From contig CAMDEA010000006.1 in NCBI GenBank assembly GCA_945893045.1, positions 39,034 through 103,033 of the forward strand: a stretch of DNA of 64,000 nt, in the 5' to 3' direction. Source of the stretch: Planctomyces sp. SH-PL62. Lineage in GTDB: Bacteria; Planctomycetota; Planctomycetia; Planctomycetales; Planctomycetaceae. Position numbers and translations under genes: made by a program. How positions within the stretch are numbered: position 1 is the first letter of the stretch; every line of letters begins with the position of its first letter. Under the pieces are notes generated by a model. That model was not told the origin of the DNA. It made no database searches and saw only the letters and a list, made by a program, of their open reading frames with translations. Positions 50,485 through 59,259 of the stretch are shown piece after piece.

Positions 50485-52335
50485 ATGAGAGTCTCTGTGG
50501 TGTGCGTGGCTGCTGCGTGTGTGTTGTCGTGGTTCGTGGCTGAAGGAGCGGCTCAGGTGCCGTCGAAGCCGGGCGATTGGCCGCAGTGGCGCGGGCCAAA
50601 GCGGGACGGCATCAGTCTCGACACCGGCTTGCTCAAAGAATGGCCGAGCGACGGGCTGCCCGTGCTCTGGCAAGTGAACTCGGTGGGGGTCGGTTACTCG
50701 TCGATCGCGGTGAAGGACGGCCACATCTTTACTCAGGGGGACTTGGACGGGGTCGAGCACATCATTGCGCTCGATGCGAAGGACGGCCGCACGTTGTGGT
50801 CGGTGCAGCCGGGGCCGGTCGTCTCGCTGTTGGAGACTCGCATCGCGAATGACATGAAGCAGTTTGATCGCGATGGCGACGGCGTGGTGAGTGAGTTTGA
50901 AGCTCTCAGCCGCCTCGGCTGGGACTGGAACAAGTACAACAAGCCCAGCGGTGACGCGGTCGAAGCGGTCGCCGAACGGCGCTCGGCGGCACTCTTCCAG
51001 CAACTGGATAAGGATGGCGACGGCAAGCTGATCTTCGCCGAGGCCGGCAATCTGCTACGTGACACCTTTGACCGGATGGACGTCTCGGACAAGGCCGCCG
51101 ATGCAGTCGCCTTGGCGAAGCAGCGATCCGAGGCATACTTGAAAGACCTCGACAAAGACGGCGACGGGATCATTTCGCGAAAGGAAGCGCAAGGCACCCC
51201 GCTCAACCGTCATTTTGATCGCATTGATCTCCGAGTTGCCGACTCGGACAAGGGGGACGGTCAGCTCACGGCGGAAGAGATCGAAACGTTTCTGGCGAAG
51301 AACGAAGCGGGACGCGACGGCAGCCTTACGGTTGAAGAACTGCGGCGTTACTACGTCGCGAACAAGATCTCTGGCGACGCCGTGCTCACAGCAGCAGAAA
51401 TGCGAACGGCCGTCGGTGGCTATCGCAACGGAATGGGAGACGGCCCACGCGGCACGCCCACGGTTGATGGCGACCGGCTCTTTGCCGAGGGAGGCAATGG
51501 CGATCTCGTGTGTCTCGACGCCGCAACGGGAGAGACGATTTGGTACGTCAACCTGCGCACCGATTTTGGCGGTGGAACTCCGGGCTGGGGTTATTCGGAA
51601 TCACCGTTGATCGCGGACGATCTGGTGATCGTCACGCCGGGCGGCAAGGGCGGGACGCTCGTCGCGCTGAGCAAGCTCGATGGCAAGTTGGTCTGGCAGA
51701 GCCAGGGATTTACCGAGGGAGCCCATTACTCCTCGCCGGTCCTCGCCGAGATCAACGGCGAGAAACAGATCGTGCAGTTCTCCAATCAAAGCGTGTTCGG
51801 CGTATCGCTGGCGGAAGGCAAGCCGCTGTGGCGATACGCCGCTCCGGCCAACGGCACGGCGAATTGCTGCGCGCCGATCGTCGAGGACAACTTGGTCTTC
51901 GCGGCGAGCGGATACGGCAAGGGGGGTGGCTTGGCGAAAATCACCGGGGCCGGCAGCACTCAAACCGCCGAGGAAGTTTACTTCGAGCAAAAAATGCGTT
52001 GCCACCACGGCGGCATCGTGAAGGTCGGCGATTACATGTACTCGGCCGGCGACGGCCCGCTGATGTGCATGGAATTCAAGACCGGCCGCATCGCCTGGCA
52101 GGCTCGCGGAGCCAGCAAGGGTTCGATCTGCGTCGCCGACGGAATGCTCTACATCCTAGGTGAGAACCACGAAGTCTTCTTGGCGGAAGCGAATCCCGAA
52201 GGATACCGCGAGCATGGCCGCTTCAAGATCCAAGGCCACGGCCGACCGTCGTGGGCGCACCTGATCGTGACAGGCGGGCGGATGTATCTGCGCGATCAAG
52301 AGTCGTTGACAGCCTATGACGTGAGGGCGAAATAA
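50485..52335 (+). CDS. Secreted PQQ-like beta-propeller with inserted EF-hand cluster
   Basis: 616 residues. Signal peptide 1-22 (VVCVAAACVLSWFVAEGAAQ). The propeller begins with DWPQWRGPKRDGISLDTGLL (a typical planctomycete PQQ-like opening) and resumes at about 320 (GTPTVDGDRLFAEGGNGDLV), continuing through FGGGTPGWGYSESPLIADDL to the C-terminus. Between them, residues about 115-315 hold several EF-hand calcium loops: DRDGDGVVSEFE (128-139), DKDGDGKLIFAE (175-186), DKDGDGIISRKE (223-234), and a degenerate pair near 254-285. The chain is therefore a propeller with a calcium-binding insert. Likely periplasmic. Start at 50485 has AAGGAG. It opens a plus-strand run of sugar-related secreted genes. 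Confidence 0.85.
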   Translation: MRVSVVCVAAACVLSWFVAEGAAQVPSKPGDWPQWRGPKRDGISLDTGLLKEWPSDGLPVLWQVNSVGVGYSSIAVKDGHIFTQGDLDGVEHIIALDAKDGRTLWSVQPGPVVSLLETRIANDMKQFDRDGDGVVSEFEALSRLGWDWNKYNKPSGDAVEAVAERRSAALFQQLDKDGDGKLIFAEAGNLLRDTFDRMDVSDKAADAVALAKQRSEAYLKDLDKDGDGIISRKEAQGTPLNRHFDRIDLRVADSDKGDGQLTAEEIETFLAKNEAGRDGSLTVEELRRYYVANKISGDAVLTAAEMRTAVGGYRNGMGDGPRGTPTVDGDRLFAEGGNGDLVCLDAATGETIWYVNLRTDFGGGTPGWGYSESPLIADDLVIVTPGGKGGTLVALSKLDGKLVWQSQGFTEGAHYSSPVLAEINGEKQIVQFSNQSVFGVSLAEGKPLWRYAAPANGTANCCAPIVEDNLVFAASGYGKGGGLAKITGAGSTQTAEEVYFEQKMRCHHGGIVKVGDYMYSAGDGPLMCMEFKTGRIAWQARGASKGSICVADGMLYILGENHEVFLAEANPEGYREHGRFKIQGHGRPSWAHLIVTGGRMYLRDQESLTAYDVRAK

Positions 52336-52346
52336 CGAAACGACTT

Positions 52347-52419
52347 GGCGAGCGGGGCGGCGTCAGCCCCCCGGTTGATCGGTGCGAACTCACCGGGGGC
52401 TGACGCCGCCCCGCTCGCC
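52347..52419. repeat. Inverted repeat, family F2
   Basis: Arms 52347-52375 and 52392-52419 (28-29 bp, one-base indel in a C run), loop 16 bases. It begins 12 bases after the propeller stop codon. Confidence 0.92.
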
Positions 52420-52466
52420 TGTTTCATTTGTGGCCGCGCGACAATCTACTCTCAAAGGCGTTGACC

Positions 52467-53282
52467 ATGAGCAGGTCTCTCGTCGGTGTTGTTCCGATCT
52501 TACTCGGTCTGATGGTCGCCATCGCAGCGGCTGAGGATCGACAGTCGCCGTTCAGCCCGACCGAGGGAGTCGTGAAGCTCTGCAACGGCAAGGATCTCAC
52601 CGGCTTGTACGCCTGGGTCAAAGACGGGCAACTCAACGACTCGAAGAATGTCTTCACCGTTCACGACGGCGTGATCCACGTCTCCGGTGAAGGCTCCGGC
52701 TATCTCGCCACCGAGCGGGAATACCGCGATTACCACTTGGTCGTCGAATACAAGTGGGGCCAGCGCACCGACGGCGGCAAGTATGTCCGCAATTCGGGAG
52801 TCCTGCTGCACGCGACCGGCCCGGACGGCAACGCGGGCAACGGTGCGTGGATGGCCTCCGTCGAATGCCAGCTCGCTCAAGGCTGCGCGGGAGACTTGAT
52901 TCCGATTCGCGGCAAGGACAAAGGCGAGGCCATCCCCGTCGCGTTCAAAAGCGAAACGGTCCTCGGTCCCGACAAGCGGCCGCGCTGGAAGAAGGGGGGC
53001 GAGGTGCTCACCTTCACCGGCCGCCAACTTTGGTGGACGCTGCACGATCCCGATTTCAAAGAGCTGCTCGATACGCGCGGCAAGCAAGACGTCGAAAACC
53101 CGCGCGATGAATGGACACGAGTCGAATGTCTCTGCGAAGGCGATCGCATCACGGTCATCATCAACGGCGTGACGGTCAATCATTGTTTCGAGACGTTTCC
53201 CGCATCAGGCAGGATCCTGCTGCAATCCGAGGGACACGAGATTTACTTCCGCAACTTTGAGTTGCGCCCACTCAAGAAGTAA
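52467..53282 (+). CDS. Secreted DUF1080 protein (3-keto-disaccharide hydrolase domain)
   Basis: 271 residues. Signal peptide MSRSLVGVVPILLGLMVAIA. The DUF1080 jelly roll has LCNGKDLTGLYAWVKDGQLN, YLATEREYRDYHLVVEYKWG, SGVLLHATGPDG, ECQLAQGCAGDLI, EWTRVECLCEGDRITVIING and ILLQSEGHEIYFRNFELRPL. The domain is related to concanavalin-like glucanases and has been tied to 3-ketoglycoside hydrolysis. It is abundant in planctomycetes. Next to a MocA oxidoreductase and a sugar isomerase, a match to the oxidise-then-cleave route for glycosides. Confidence 0.87.
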   Translation: MSRSLVGVVPILLGLMVAIAAAEDRQSPFSPTEGVVKLCNGKDLTGLYAWVKDGQLNDSKNVFTVHDGVIHVSGEGSGYLATEREYRDYHLVVEYKWGQRTDGGKYVRNSGVLLHATGPDGNAGNGAWMASVECQLAQGCAGDLIPIRGKDKGEAIPVAFKSETVLGPDKRPRWKKGGEVLTFTGRQLWWTLHDPDFKELLDTRGKQDVENPRDEWTRVECLCEGDRITVIINGVTVNHCFETFPASGRILLQSEGHEIYFRNFELRPLKK

Positions 53283-53306
53283 CGAGGTTCCGCCTCAGAC
53301 CTGTTC

Positions 53307-53377
53307 TTCATTCGCGCTCCACTTCATTCGCGCGGCCAAAGCCGATGGCCGCGCGAATGAAGTGGAGCGCGAATGAA
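53307..53377. repeat. Perfect inverted repeat, family F5, third copy
   Basis: 32-bp perfect arms, 53307-53338 and 53346-53377 (TTCATTCGCGCTCCACTTCA at the head), loop only 7 bases. Each arm has a direct repeat of CATTCGCGC. It lies between the DUF1080 and oxidoreductase genes. Confidence 0.93.
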
Positions 53378-53432
53378 TTCACAACTTGGCACAGTCACAA
53401 TCACTTTTTTCAAGAACTCTGGGAGCAACGTC

Positions 53433-54722
53433 ATGATATCCGCGACCCGACGTGAATTCCTCCGCACATCCACCTCGACAGCGGTCGCCGCCGCACTGGT
53501 CAGTCAACTCGGCGAACTATCGCACGTCCAAGCGCAAAACAGCGACACGCTGCGCGTCGGACTCATCGGCTGCGGCGGGCGCGGCAGCGGTGCGGCGGCT
53601 CAAGCACTCAAGGCAGACAAGAACGTCAAACTCTGGGCGATGGCCGATGCGTTCGAGGATCGGCTCGATCTGAGTCTGTCTTCGCTTCAGACACAAGAAG
53701 CCATCGCCGCCAAGATCGACGTCCCCAAAGAGCGGCAATTCGTCGGCTTCGATGCGTACAAGCAAGTCATCGCCGCCTGCGATGTCGTGCTGCTCTGCAC
53801 GCCGCCGCAGTTCCGGCCGCTGCAACTCAAGGCGGCCGTCGAAGCGGGCCGGCATGTCTTTGCCGAGAAACCGGTCGCGGTCGATGCGCCGGGAGTTCGT
53901 TCGGTCCTGGCCACCTGCGAACTGGCGAAGCAGAAGAAGCTGTCGGTCGTCTCCGGTCTCTGTCTGCGCTACGACAACGGTTTCCGCGAAACAGTGCGAC
54001 GTCTGCAAGAGGGCGAGATTGGCGAGATCACAACGCTGATCGCCAACGACTATCGCGGGCCGATCTGGGTCAAGCCGCGGCAGCCCGACTGGTCCGACAT
54101 GCTCTGGCAGATGCGCAATTGGTACTACTTCACCTGGCTGTCGGGAGACTTCAACGTCGAACAGCATGTGCATTTTCTCGACGTGTGCTCGTGGGTGATG
54201 AAGGACTCGCATCCCGTTTCCGCCGTGGCAATGGGCGGTCGGCAGCAGCGCACGGGGCCGGAGTTCGGCCACATCTACGATCACTTCTCGGTGACTTACG
54301 AATTCGCCGGCGGAGCGAAGCTGTTCAGCAATTGCCGTCAGCAAGTCGGCTGCAAGAACGACATCAGCGCCCAGGTCTTCGGAACCAAGGGCCGAGCACA
54401 ACTCGCCGAACGCCGCAAAGGGATGCGCATCCAGACGACCAGCGAATGGATCTTCGACGGACCGGAAAACCAGATGTATCAGACCGAGCACGACGAATTC
54501 TTCGCTAGCATCCGCAACGGCCAACCGCTCAACAACGGCGAGTACATGGCGCGCAGCACGCTCATCGCCATCATGGGCCGCATGGCCGCCTACACCGGCC
54601 AAGCCATCACTTGGGAGATGGCGTTGAACTCGCAAGAAGACCTCACGCCGCCGCGCTACGACTGGGACGTGGAGTTGCCGGTGCCTCCCATTGCCGTCCC
54701 CGGCCAAACAAAGTTCATTTGA
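53433..54722 (+). CDS. Secreted Gfo/Idh/MocA oxidoreductase, twin-arginine leader
   Basis: 429 residues. Leader ATRREFLRTSTSTAVAAALV is twin-arginine, so the folded NAD(P)-bound enzyme is exported. Rossmann VGLIGCGGRGSGAAAQALKA; EKP block GRHVFAEKPVAVDAPGVR; C-terminal NVEQHVHFLDVCSWVMKD. The long C-terminal beta domain has YEFAGGAKLFSNCRQQVGC. Related to planctomycete and Bacteroidetes secreted oxidoreductases, including enzymes acting on glycosides. Start ATG at 53433 has GGGAG upstream. Neighbours: DUF1080 protein upstream, sugar isomerase/epimerase-like protein downstream. Confidence 0.88.
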   Translation: MISATRREFLRTSTSTAVAAALVSQLGELSHVQAQNSDTLRVGLIGCGGRGSGAAAQALKADKNVKLWAMADAFEDRLDLSLSSLQTQEAIAAKIDVPKERQFVGFDAYKQVIAACDVVLLCTPPQFRPLQLKAAVEAGRHVFAEKPVAVDAPGVRSVLATCELAKQKKLSVVSGLCLRYDNGFRETVRRLQEGEIGEITTLIANDYRGPIWVKPRQPDWSDMLWQMRNWYYFTWLSGDFNVEQHVHFLDVCSWVMKDSHPVSAVAMGGRQQRTGPEFGHIYDHFSVTYEFAGGAKLFSNCRQQVGCKNDISAQVFGTKGRAQLAERRKGMRIQTTSEWIFDGPENQMYQTEHDEFFASIRNGQPLNNGEYMARSTLIAIMGRMAAYTGQAITWEMALNSQEDLTPPRYDWDVELPVPPIAVPGQTKFI

Positions 54723-54753
54723 GATTCACACGAGTCGCCCATCACGAAGTCTT

Positions 54754-54827
54754 CCTTCGCGCTCTTCGCGACCTTCTGTTCCAAAAAAGAATTCTGTTTG
54801 AACAGAAGGTCGCAGAGGACGCGAAGG
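54754..54827. repeat. Imperfect inverted repeat, singleton (CCTTCGCG...CCTTCTGTTC)
   Basis: 28-bp arms, 54754-54781 and 54800-54827, a few mismatches in the middle, loop 18 bases. It ends 17 bases before the GTG start of the isomerase gene. Confidence 0.8.
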
Positions 54828-54843
54828 GGATGAGGAGAAAATT

Positions 54844-55821
54844 GTGGTCAACCATCTTGGCGCTCAACGCGATCGACTGGCGCGGCGATCCGTGCTTCAG
54901 CTTGGTGTTGCCGGATTGCTGGGTGCGACGTTCGGCCGAGTTGCTCACGCTCAGTCCGACGCAGAGAAGCAACCACCGTCACCAAAGGGGCCACCGACGA
55001 AGTTTCAGATCGCCTGCATGACGCTGCCTTACAACCAATATCCCTTGGAGCGGGCGCTGTCAGGGCTCAAGACGGCCGGCTTCAAGCACGTCGCGTGGGG
55101 CACGACGCACAAGGAGGAGGGCGAATCGAAAGGTGTCCCAGTGATGCCGGCTGACACTCCGCCGCAGAAGGCCAAAGAGCTTGGTACGCGCTGTCGCGAT
55201 CTGGGGCTGGAGCCGTTGATGATGTTCTCCGGCATCTATCCAGAAAATCCGAAAGGGATCGAGGTGCTGACCGCTCGCATCCTGCAAGCGGAGGCGGCCG
55301 GAGTTCCGCAGGTGCTGACGTTCGGACACACGCAGGGACCGAATCGAAAAGTTTGGGTCGAGCGATTCAAACAGCTCGGCCCGATCGCGCGCGATCACGG
55401 CGTGTTGATCGTCGTCAAACAGCACGGCGAAACCGGCGAACTGACTGGTGAGATCGTCCGCGAAGTGGCCGACGCGAACATTCAAGTCAACTACGACGCT
55501 GGCAACGTCATGGACTACACGCGCGGGAAAGTGAACCCGCTCGACGACATCAAGACCTGTGCCGAGTCGATCCGCAGCTTCTGCATCAAAGACCACCGCA
55601 TGTTCCCGGTCGATCAAGACTGCGGTCCCGGTCTCGGTGAGATCGACCACTATCGCTTGCTGCACAACGTCGCGTTCACGGGTCGGGCGATGCCATTGTG
55701 CTGCGAAAACATTTCCGCACCGAAGCTACGTCCGACTCGGCCCGAAGAGATCGACGGACTGGCTCGCCGCGCACGCGAGTTTCTGGAGACGGTCATCCAA
55801 GGTCTGCACGCATCAAGTTGA
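54844..55821 (+). CDS. Secreted sugar phosphate isomerase/epimerase-like TIM barrel (AP endonuclease 2 family)
   Basis: 325 residues. Twin-arginine-like leader LARRSVLQLGVAGLLGATFG. Barrel blocks: MTLPYNQYPLERALSGLKTA, GLEPLMMFSGIYPENPKGI, VLIVVKQHGETGELTGEIVR, QVNYDAGNVMDY, and SFCIKDHRMFPVDQDCGPGL, with Glu/Asp/His at metal-ligand places. Such proteins isomerise or epimerise ketoses, including 3-keto sugars (KdgF/IolI-like). The start is a GTG because no ATG lies close to the leader. Directly after the MocA oxidoreductase, so oxidation followed by isomerisation or cleavage is plausible. Confidence 0.82.
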   Translation: MVNHLGAQRDRLARRSVLQLGVAGLLGATFGRVAHAQSDAEKQPPSPKGPPTKFQIACMTLPYNQYPLERALSGLKTAGFKHVAWGTTHKEEGESKGVPVMPADTPPQKAKELGTRCRDLGLEPLMMFSGIYPENPKGIEVLTARILQAEAAGVPQVLTFGHTQGPNRKVWVERFKQLGPIARDHGVLIVVKQHGETGELTGEIVREVADANIQVNYDAGNVMDYTRGKVNPLDDIKTCAESIRSFCIKDHRMFPVDQDCGPGLGEIDHYRLLHNVAFTGRAMPLCCENISAPKLRPTRPEEIDGLARRAREFLETVIQGLHASS

Positions 55822-55825
55822 CCTT

Positions 55826-55934
55826 GGCGAGCGGCGCGGCGTCAGCCCAAGGGCACTCACTTTGGAAGGTAGCAGGCACATTCCATGTGCCGTCAGCCTG
55901 GGAAACGCGACGGCACATGGAATGTGCCTGCTAC
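55826..55934. repeat. Chimeric element: F2 half plus complete F9 palindrome
   Basis: F2 arm GGCGAGCGGCGCGGCGTCAG (55826-55845), linker ending CTTTGGAA, then perfect 26-bp F9 arms, 55869-55894 and 55909-55934 (GTAGCAGGCACATTCCATGT), loop 14. Each F9 arm folds on itself (GGCACA-TTCCA-TGTGCC). The same F2-linker-F9 chimera, truncated and inverted, is at 3422-3474. Confidence 0.9.
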
Positions 55935-55952
55935 TTTGACGCGGTGTGTGGT

Positions 55953-57701
55953 CTATCGAGGCTCATCCGCACGCCAGTCGATGAGCCGCAGTTCAACGTT
56001 CTCGTAGCCGTTGAAACTGTTGATCGTCGGCGCGAAGCAGACGGAGATCGGGCCGCCCACGGCTGCGATCTGGTCGGCCCAGTCGCCGGCTCCGAAGCAG
56101 ACGGCGCGCATCACGGTGCCGTAGTGTTTGAGTCGCAGTGAGAGATGCCGTTCTCCCTCGCCCATCTTGCGCGGTGGTTCGGCCAGTTCGCAGCGAGCGG
56201 CGACGAACACCGGTTTCGGGTTCTCGCGGCCGAACGGGCCGAGCTTCGACAACATCTGCACCGCTTGTCGAGTCAGATCGGCGAGCCGCACCTCGGCATC
56301 CACCGACACCTCGCGATCACTGGCCTGGACTTCGTGCGTGCGAGAGAAGTGTTCACAGAACTCTGATCGGAAGGCGTCGATCCGGTCGGCGTCGATCTTC
56401 AAACCGGCGGCGGCTTGATGTCCGCCGAACGATTTCAAGTGATGAGCACACGCGGACAACCCGGCGTGCAAATCGAATCGGGCGAACGTCCGACCTGAGC
56501 CCTGACCGACACGATCTTGCCGAGACAGTGAAATCAAGATGGCCGGCTTCTCGAACTGTTCGGCGACTCGGCTGGCGACGATGCCGATCACCCCCGCATG
56601 CCATTCCTCATGAGCCAGCACCAGTGCGGGGCTGTCTTGCCAGGCGGGGTTCTCGGCCACCATTTCTTTGGCTTGCTTTAAGATTTTGCGTTCGACCGTC
56701 TGCCGCTGCTGATTGAGTTCATCAAGATACTTCGCCAGTGCGAGCGCCCGTTCGGGGTTGTCGGTCGTCAGCAATTCGACCGCCAGCCGCGCTTGCCCCA
56801 ATCGTCCAACCGCGTTGATGCGCGGGCCGAGCGTGAAGCCGATGTCGTCCGCGGCGAGCTCCTTCTTGTCGCCCAAGCCAGCGACTTGCAGCAACGCTTT
56901 CATGCCCAAGCTGCATCGCTCGACGAGACTGCTCAGCCCGTAGCGCACCAGGACACGATTCTCATCGACCAGCGGCACGCAATCGGCCACGGTGCCGATC
57001 GCCGCGAGTCCAGCCGCGCTCATCAGGAACTCGCGCATCGCCGGCGAGGCACGCTTGCCGTCTCCCAGCCGCTGACAAATGCCCCACGCCAGTTTGAACG
57101 CGACACCCGCTCCGCAGAGTTCGCCGAACGGATACGTCGAACCCGGCAATCGCGGATGCACGAGACACGCGGCCGGAGGCAGCTCGGCCCCCATCACATG
57201 ATGATCGGTGATGATCAGTTCGAGTCCGAGTTCTTTCGCCAGCGCCGCTTCCGCGACGCTGGAGATGCCGCAATCGACGGTCACCACCAGCCGATTGGGA
57301 TCTTCCTCGTGAAGCTGCCGGATTGCGTCGCAGTTCAGGCCGTAGCCCTCTTCCATGCGATGCGGGATGTAGTAATCGACAGTCGCATTCGCGAGCCGCA
57401 GGCAATGCCACAGGATGCTAGTCGCGGTCACGCCATCGACGTCGTAGTCGCCATAGATCGTGATGCGCCGTCCCGACTTCACCGCCGAGACGACTCGGTC
57501 CGCAGCCTCGGAGAGATGGGGCATCAAGTCCGGTTCGTGCAGAGCCATCATGCTCGATTGCAAGAACGTTTCGGCCGCCGAACTACTGGTGTGCCCGCGT
57601 GCGACCAGGACTTGCGCGACCAGCGCGGGGAGACGCAAGCGTTGCGATAAATCTCGCACGGCGGCGGCATCATGCGGGGCAAACCGCCAGGGCTTCGGCA
57701 T
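55953..57701 (-). CDS. recJ: Single-stranded-DNA-specific exonuclease RecJ
   Basis: 582 residues, normal for RecJ. DHH phosphoesterase motifs: ITIYGDYDVDGVTATSILWH, LVVTVDCGISSVAEA, LIITDHHVMGAELPPAACLV and GLAAIGTVADCVPLVDENR. DHHA1 domain: HAGVIGIVASRVAEQFEKPA and HLKSFGGHQAAAGLKID. The OB-fold C-terminus contains LSKLGPFGRENPKPVFVAAR. Degrades single-stranded DNA 5' to 3' in recombination and mismatch repair, with Mn/Mg bound by the Asp/His cluster. Divergent from the creatininase gene across a perfect palindrome. Confidence 0.95.
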   Translation of the reverse strand: MPKPWRFAPHDAAAVRDLSQRLRLPALVAQVLVARGHTSSSAAETFLQSSMMALHEPDLMPHLSEAADRVVSAVKSGRRITIYGDYDVDGVTATSILWHCLRLANATVDYYIPHRMEEGYGLNCDAIRQLHEEDPNRLVVTVDCGISSVAEAALAKELGLELIITDHHVMGAELPPAACLVHPRLPGSTYPFGELCGAGVAFKLAWGICQRLGDGKRASPAMREFLMSAAGLAAIGTVADCVPLVDENRVLVRYGLSSLVERCSLGMKALLQVAGLGDKKELAADDIGFTLGPRINAVGRLGQARLAVELLTTDNPERALALAKYLDELNQQRQTVERKILKQAKEMVAENPAWQDSPALVLAHEEWHAGVIGIVASRVAEQFEKPAILISLSRQDRVGQGSGRTFARFDLHAGLSACAHHLKSFGGHQAAAGLKIDADRIDAFRSEFCEHFSRTHEVQASDREVSVDAEVRLADLTRQAVQMLSKLGPFGRENPKPVFVAARCELAEPPRKMGEGERHLSLRLKHYGTVMRAVCFGAGDWADQIAAVGGPISVCFAPTINSFNGYENVELRLIDWRADEPR

Positions 57702-57768
57702 CGGGAGGCTCCTTCCAAGTTCGGGACGTCGAGGCGGGATTACAACAGTCGGGTACTTCCAAATCCAA

Positions 57769-57863
57769 GGGTCGTGCGTTCAAAATTCAAAATTGGCGGA
57801 CACCGTCCTGAAAAATCGTCTCAACGTTCATTCCGCCAATTTTGAATTTTGAACGCACGACCC
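57769..57863. repeat. Perfect inverted repeat, singleton (GGGTCGTGCGTTCAAAATTC)
   Basis: 32-bp perfect arms, 57769-57800 and 57832-57863, loop 31 bases. In a divergent gap, and the right arm ends 24 bases from the creatininase start codon. The AT-rich TTCAAAATTCAAAATT core is a direct repeat. Confidence 0.92.
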
Positions 57864-57887
57864 CTCACCGAAACGAAAGGCACAACG

Positions 57888-58646
57888 ATGCTCCTACAAG
57901 AACTCACCTGGCCCGAAGTCGGAAAGTTGTCACGCGATCTGCCGGTCATCATCCCGGTCGCGGCGCTCGAGCAACACGGGCATCATCTGCCCGTGTTCAC
58001 CGACAGCATGTTGCTCGGCGAGGTCGTGCGGCGCGTCGGCGAGACGATGCGCGACCGAGTCCTCATCACGCCGGTCATGTGGCTGGGGAACTCGCATCAT
58101 CACATGGATTTCCAAGGGACGATGTCCGCCAGCCCGCGCGTCTATCTCGATCTGCTGAACGATCTGGCCGAGAACCTGCTGACTCACGGATTCCGTCGAA
58201 TCCTGTTTCTCAACGGACACGGCGGCAACATCACACCTGGCAAACAGGCGGTCTTCGAGTTGCGCCAGCGGCATCGTGAGCGTCACGACTTGCTGCTGTT
58301 GTTCTCCAGCTATTGGGATGGACCACAACCCAATTCCGGTCGATCGGATTTGGTGCAGATTCAAGTGGGACACGCCTGCGAGTTTGAAACGTCAATGGTC
58401 CTGCGGCTCGCGCCGCATTTGGTGAAGCCGCACACGCAGATTGACAAAGTTGATTCCGGTTTCGCGTTCGAGCCAGCCTATCGTGGCTGGACGACGAAGG
58501 ATCGCACAGTCCCCGGCCACATCGGTGATCCGCGCCACGCCTCGGCCGACAAAGGGGAGTATCTGTTTCAAACCTACTCAGCCGGTGTCGTGAAGCTGCT
58601 CGAACAAGTCATCGCCTGGGACGGTCACAGTTGGGAGATGACGTGA
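57888..58646 (+). CDS. Creatininase-family amidohydrolase
   Basis: 252 residues. Metal-binding motifs: VIIPVAALEQHGHHLPVFTD (Glu and His), GFRRILFLNGHGGNI, and GHACEFETSMVLRLAP (Glu). These match the creatininase/MftE-like fold with two divalent metals. Reactions in the family include creatinine hydrolysis, mycofactocin precursor processing and FAPy-nucleotide deformylation. Which one applies here cannot be told. It is cytoplasmic. Start at 57888 just after a palindrome, with ACGAAAGG upstream as a weak ribosome-binding site. Confidence 0.85.
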   Translation: MLLQELTWPEVGKLSRDLPVIIPVAALEQHGHHLPVFTDSMLLGEVVRRVGETMRDRVLITPVMWLGNSHHHMDFQGTMSASPRVYLDLLNDLAENLLTHGFRRILFLNGHGGNITPGKQAVFELRQRHRERHDLLLLFSSYWDGPQPNSGRSDLVQIQVGHACEFETSMVLRLAPHLVKPHTQIDKVDSGFAFEPAYRGWTTKDRTVPGHIGDPRHASADKGEYLFQTYSAGVVKLLEQVIAWDGHSWEMT

Positions 58647-58669
58647 CTCCGCAGGACGGCGAAGCCGTA

Positions 58670-58702
58670 AAGTAGACGAGTCACTCCGTGACTCGTCTAC
58701 TT
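58670..58702. terminator. Hairpin after the creatininase gene
   Basis: Perfect 15-bp stem, AAGTAGACGAGTCAC (58670-58684) and its complement (58688-58702), loop TCC. 24 bases past the stop, with a short T pair after it. Likely terminator, and it has the TAG head seen in several other elements. Confidence 0.75.
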
Positions 58703-58752
58703 GCTTCGCGTCCCGACGACGCTGTCGTTATTAGCGATGCAGGAACCAACCG

Positions 58753-59259
58753 ATGGAGATGGTCGATGTCACCGTGTTCTACTTGGAGATGCTCAGTCCC
58801 TCGCGCCGAGCCCTGCCGGTTCTGCGCGATGGGCTGAGCGTTGTGCATATCCCGTCTCCATCGGTGAGTGATTATCGACGACTCTACAACGCGGTCGGCC
58901 AGGATTATCACTGGTTGAGTCGCCGCAAACTTTCCGACGAAGAACTCGCTGCCGTCATTCAAAATCCGCGCAATGAATTGCATGTGCTGCACGTCGCGGG
59001 AATTCCCGCCGGCTTCGCGGAACTCGACCGCCGTCAGCCCGATGAAGTTGAACTCGTGCAGTTTGGCCTGACGCGGGAATTCATCGGCCAAGGCTTGGGC
59101 AAGTGGTTTCTACAATGGACCATCGACCAAGCCTGGAGCTCTCAGCCCCGGCGCTTCTGGTTGCACACTTGCACTCTCGATCATCCGGCCGCGCTGCCCA
59201 ACTATTTGCAGGCGGGCTTTGTGCTTTATCGGGAAGAAGCGATCCGTCGTGAGTTGTGA
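58753..59259 (+). CDS. GNAT-family N-acetyltransferase
   Basis: 168 residues. Acetyl-CoA binding strand-helix: VELVQFGLTREFIGQGLGKW (the Q/RxxGxG/A motif as FIGQGLGKW), followed by FWLHTCTLDHPAALPNYLQA and GFVLYREE, typical of the GNAT C-terminal half. The acceptor (protein N-terminus, amine, small molecule) is unknown. It is cytoplasmic. The gap after it, before alaS, is filled with nested palindromes. Confidence 0.82.
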   Translation: MEMVDVTVFYLEMLSPSRRALPVLRDGLSVVHIPSPSVSDYRRLYNAVGQDYHWLSRRKLSDEELAAVIQNPRNELHVLHVAGIPAGFAELDRRQPDEVELVQFGLTREFIGQGLGKWFLQWTIDQAWSSQPRRFWLHTCTLDHPAALPNYLQAGFVLYREEAIRREL

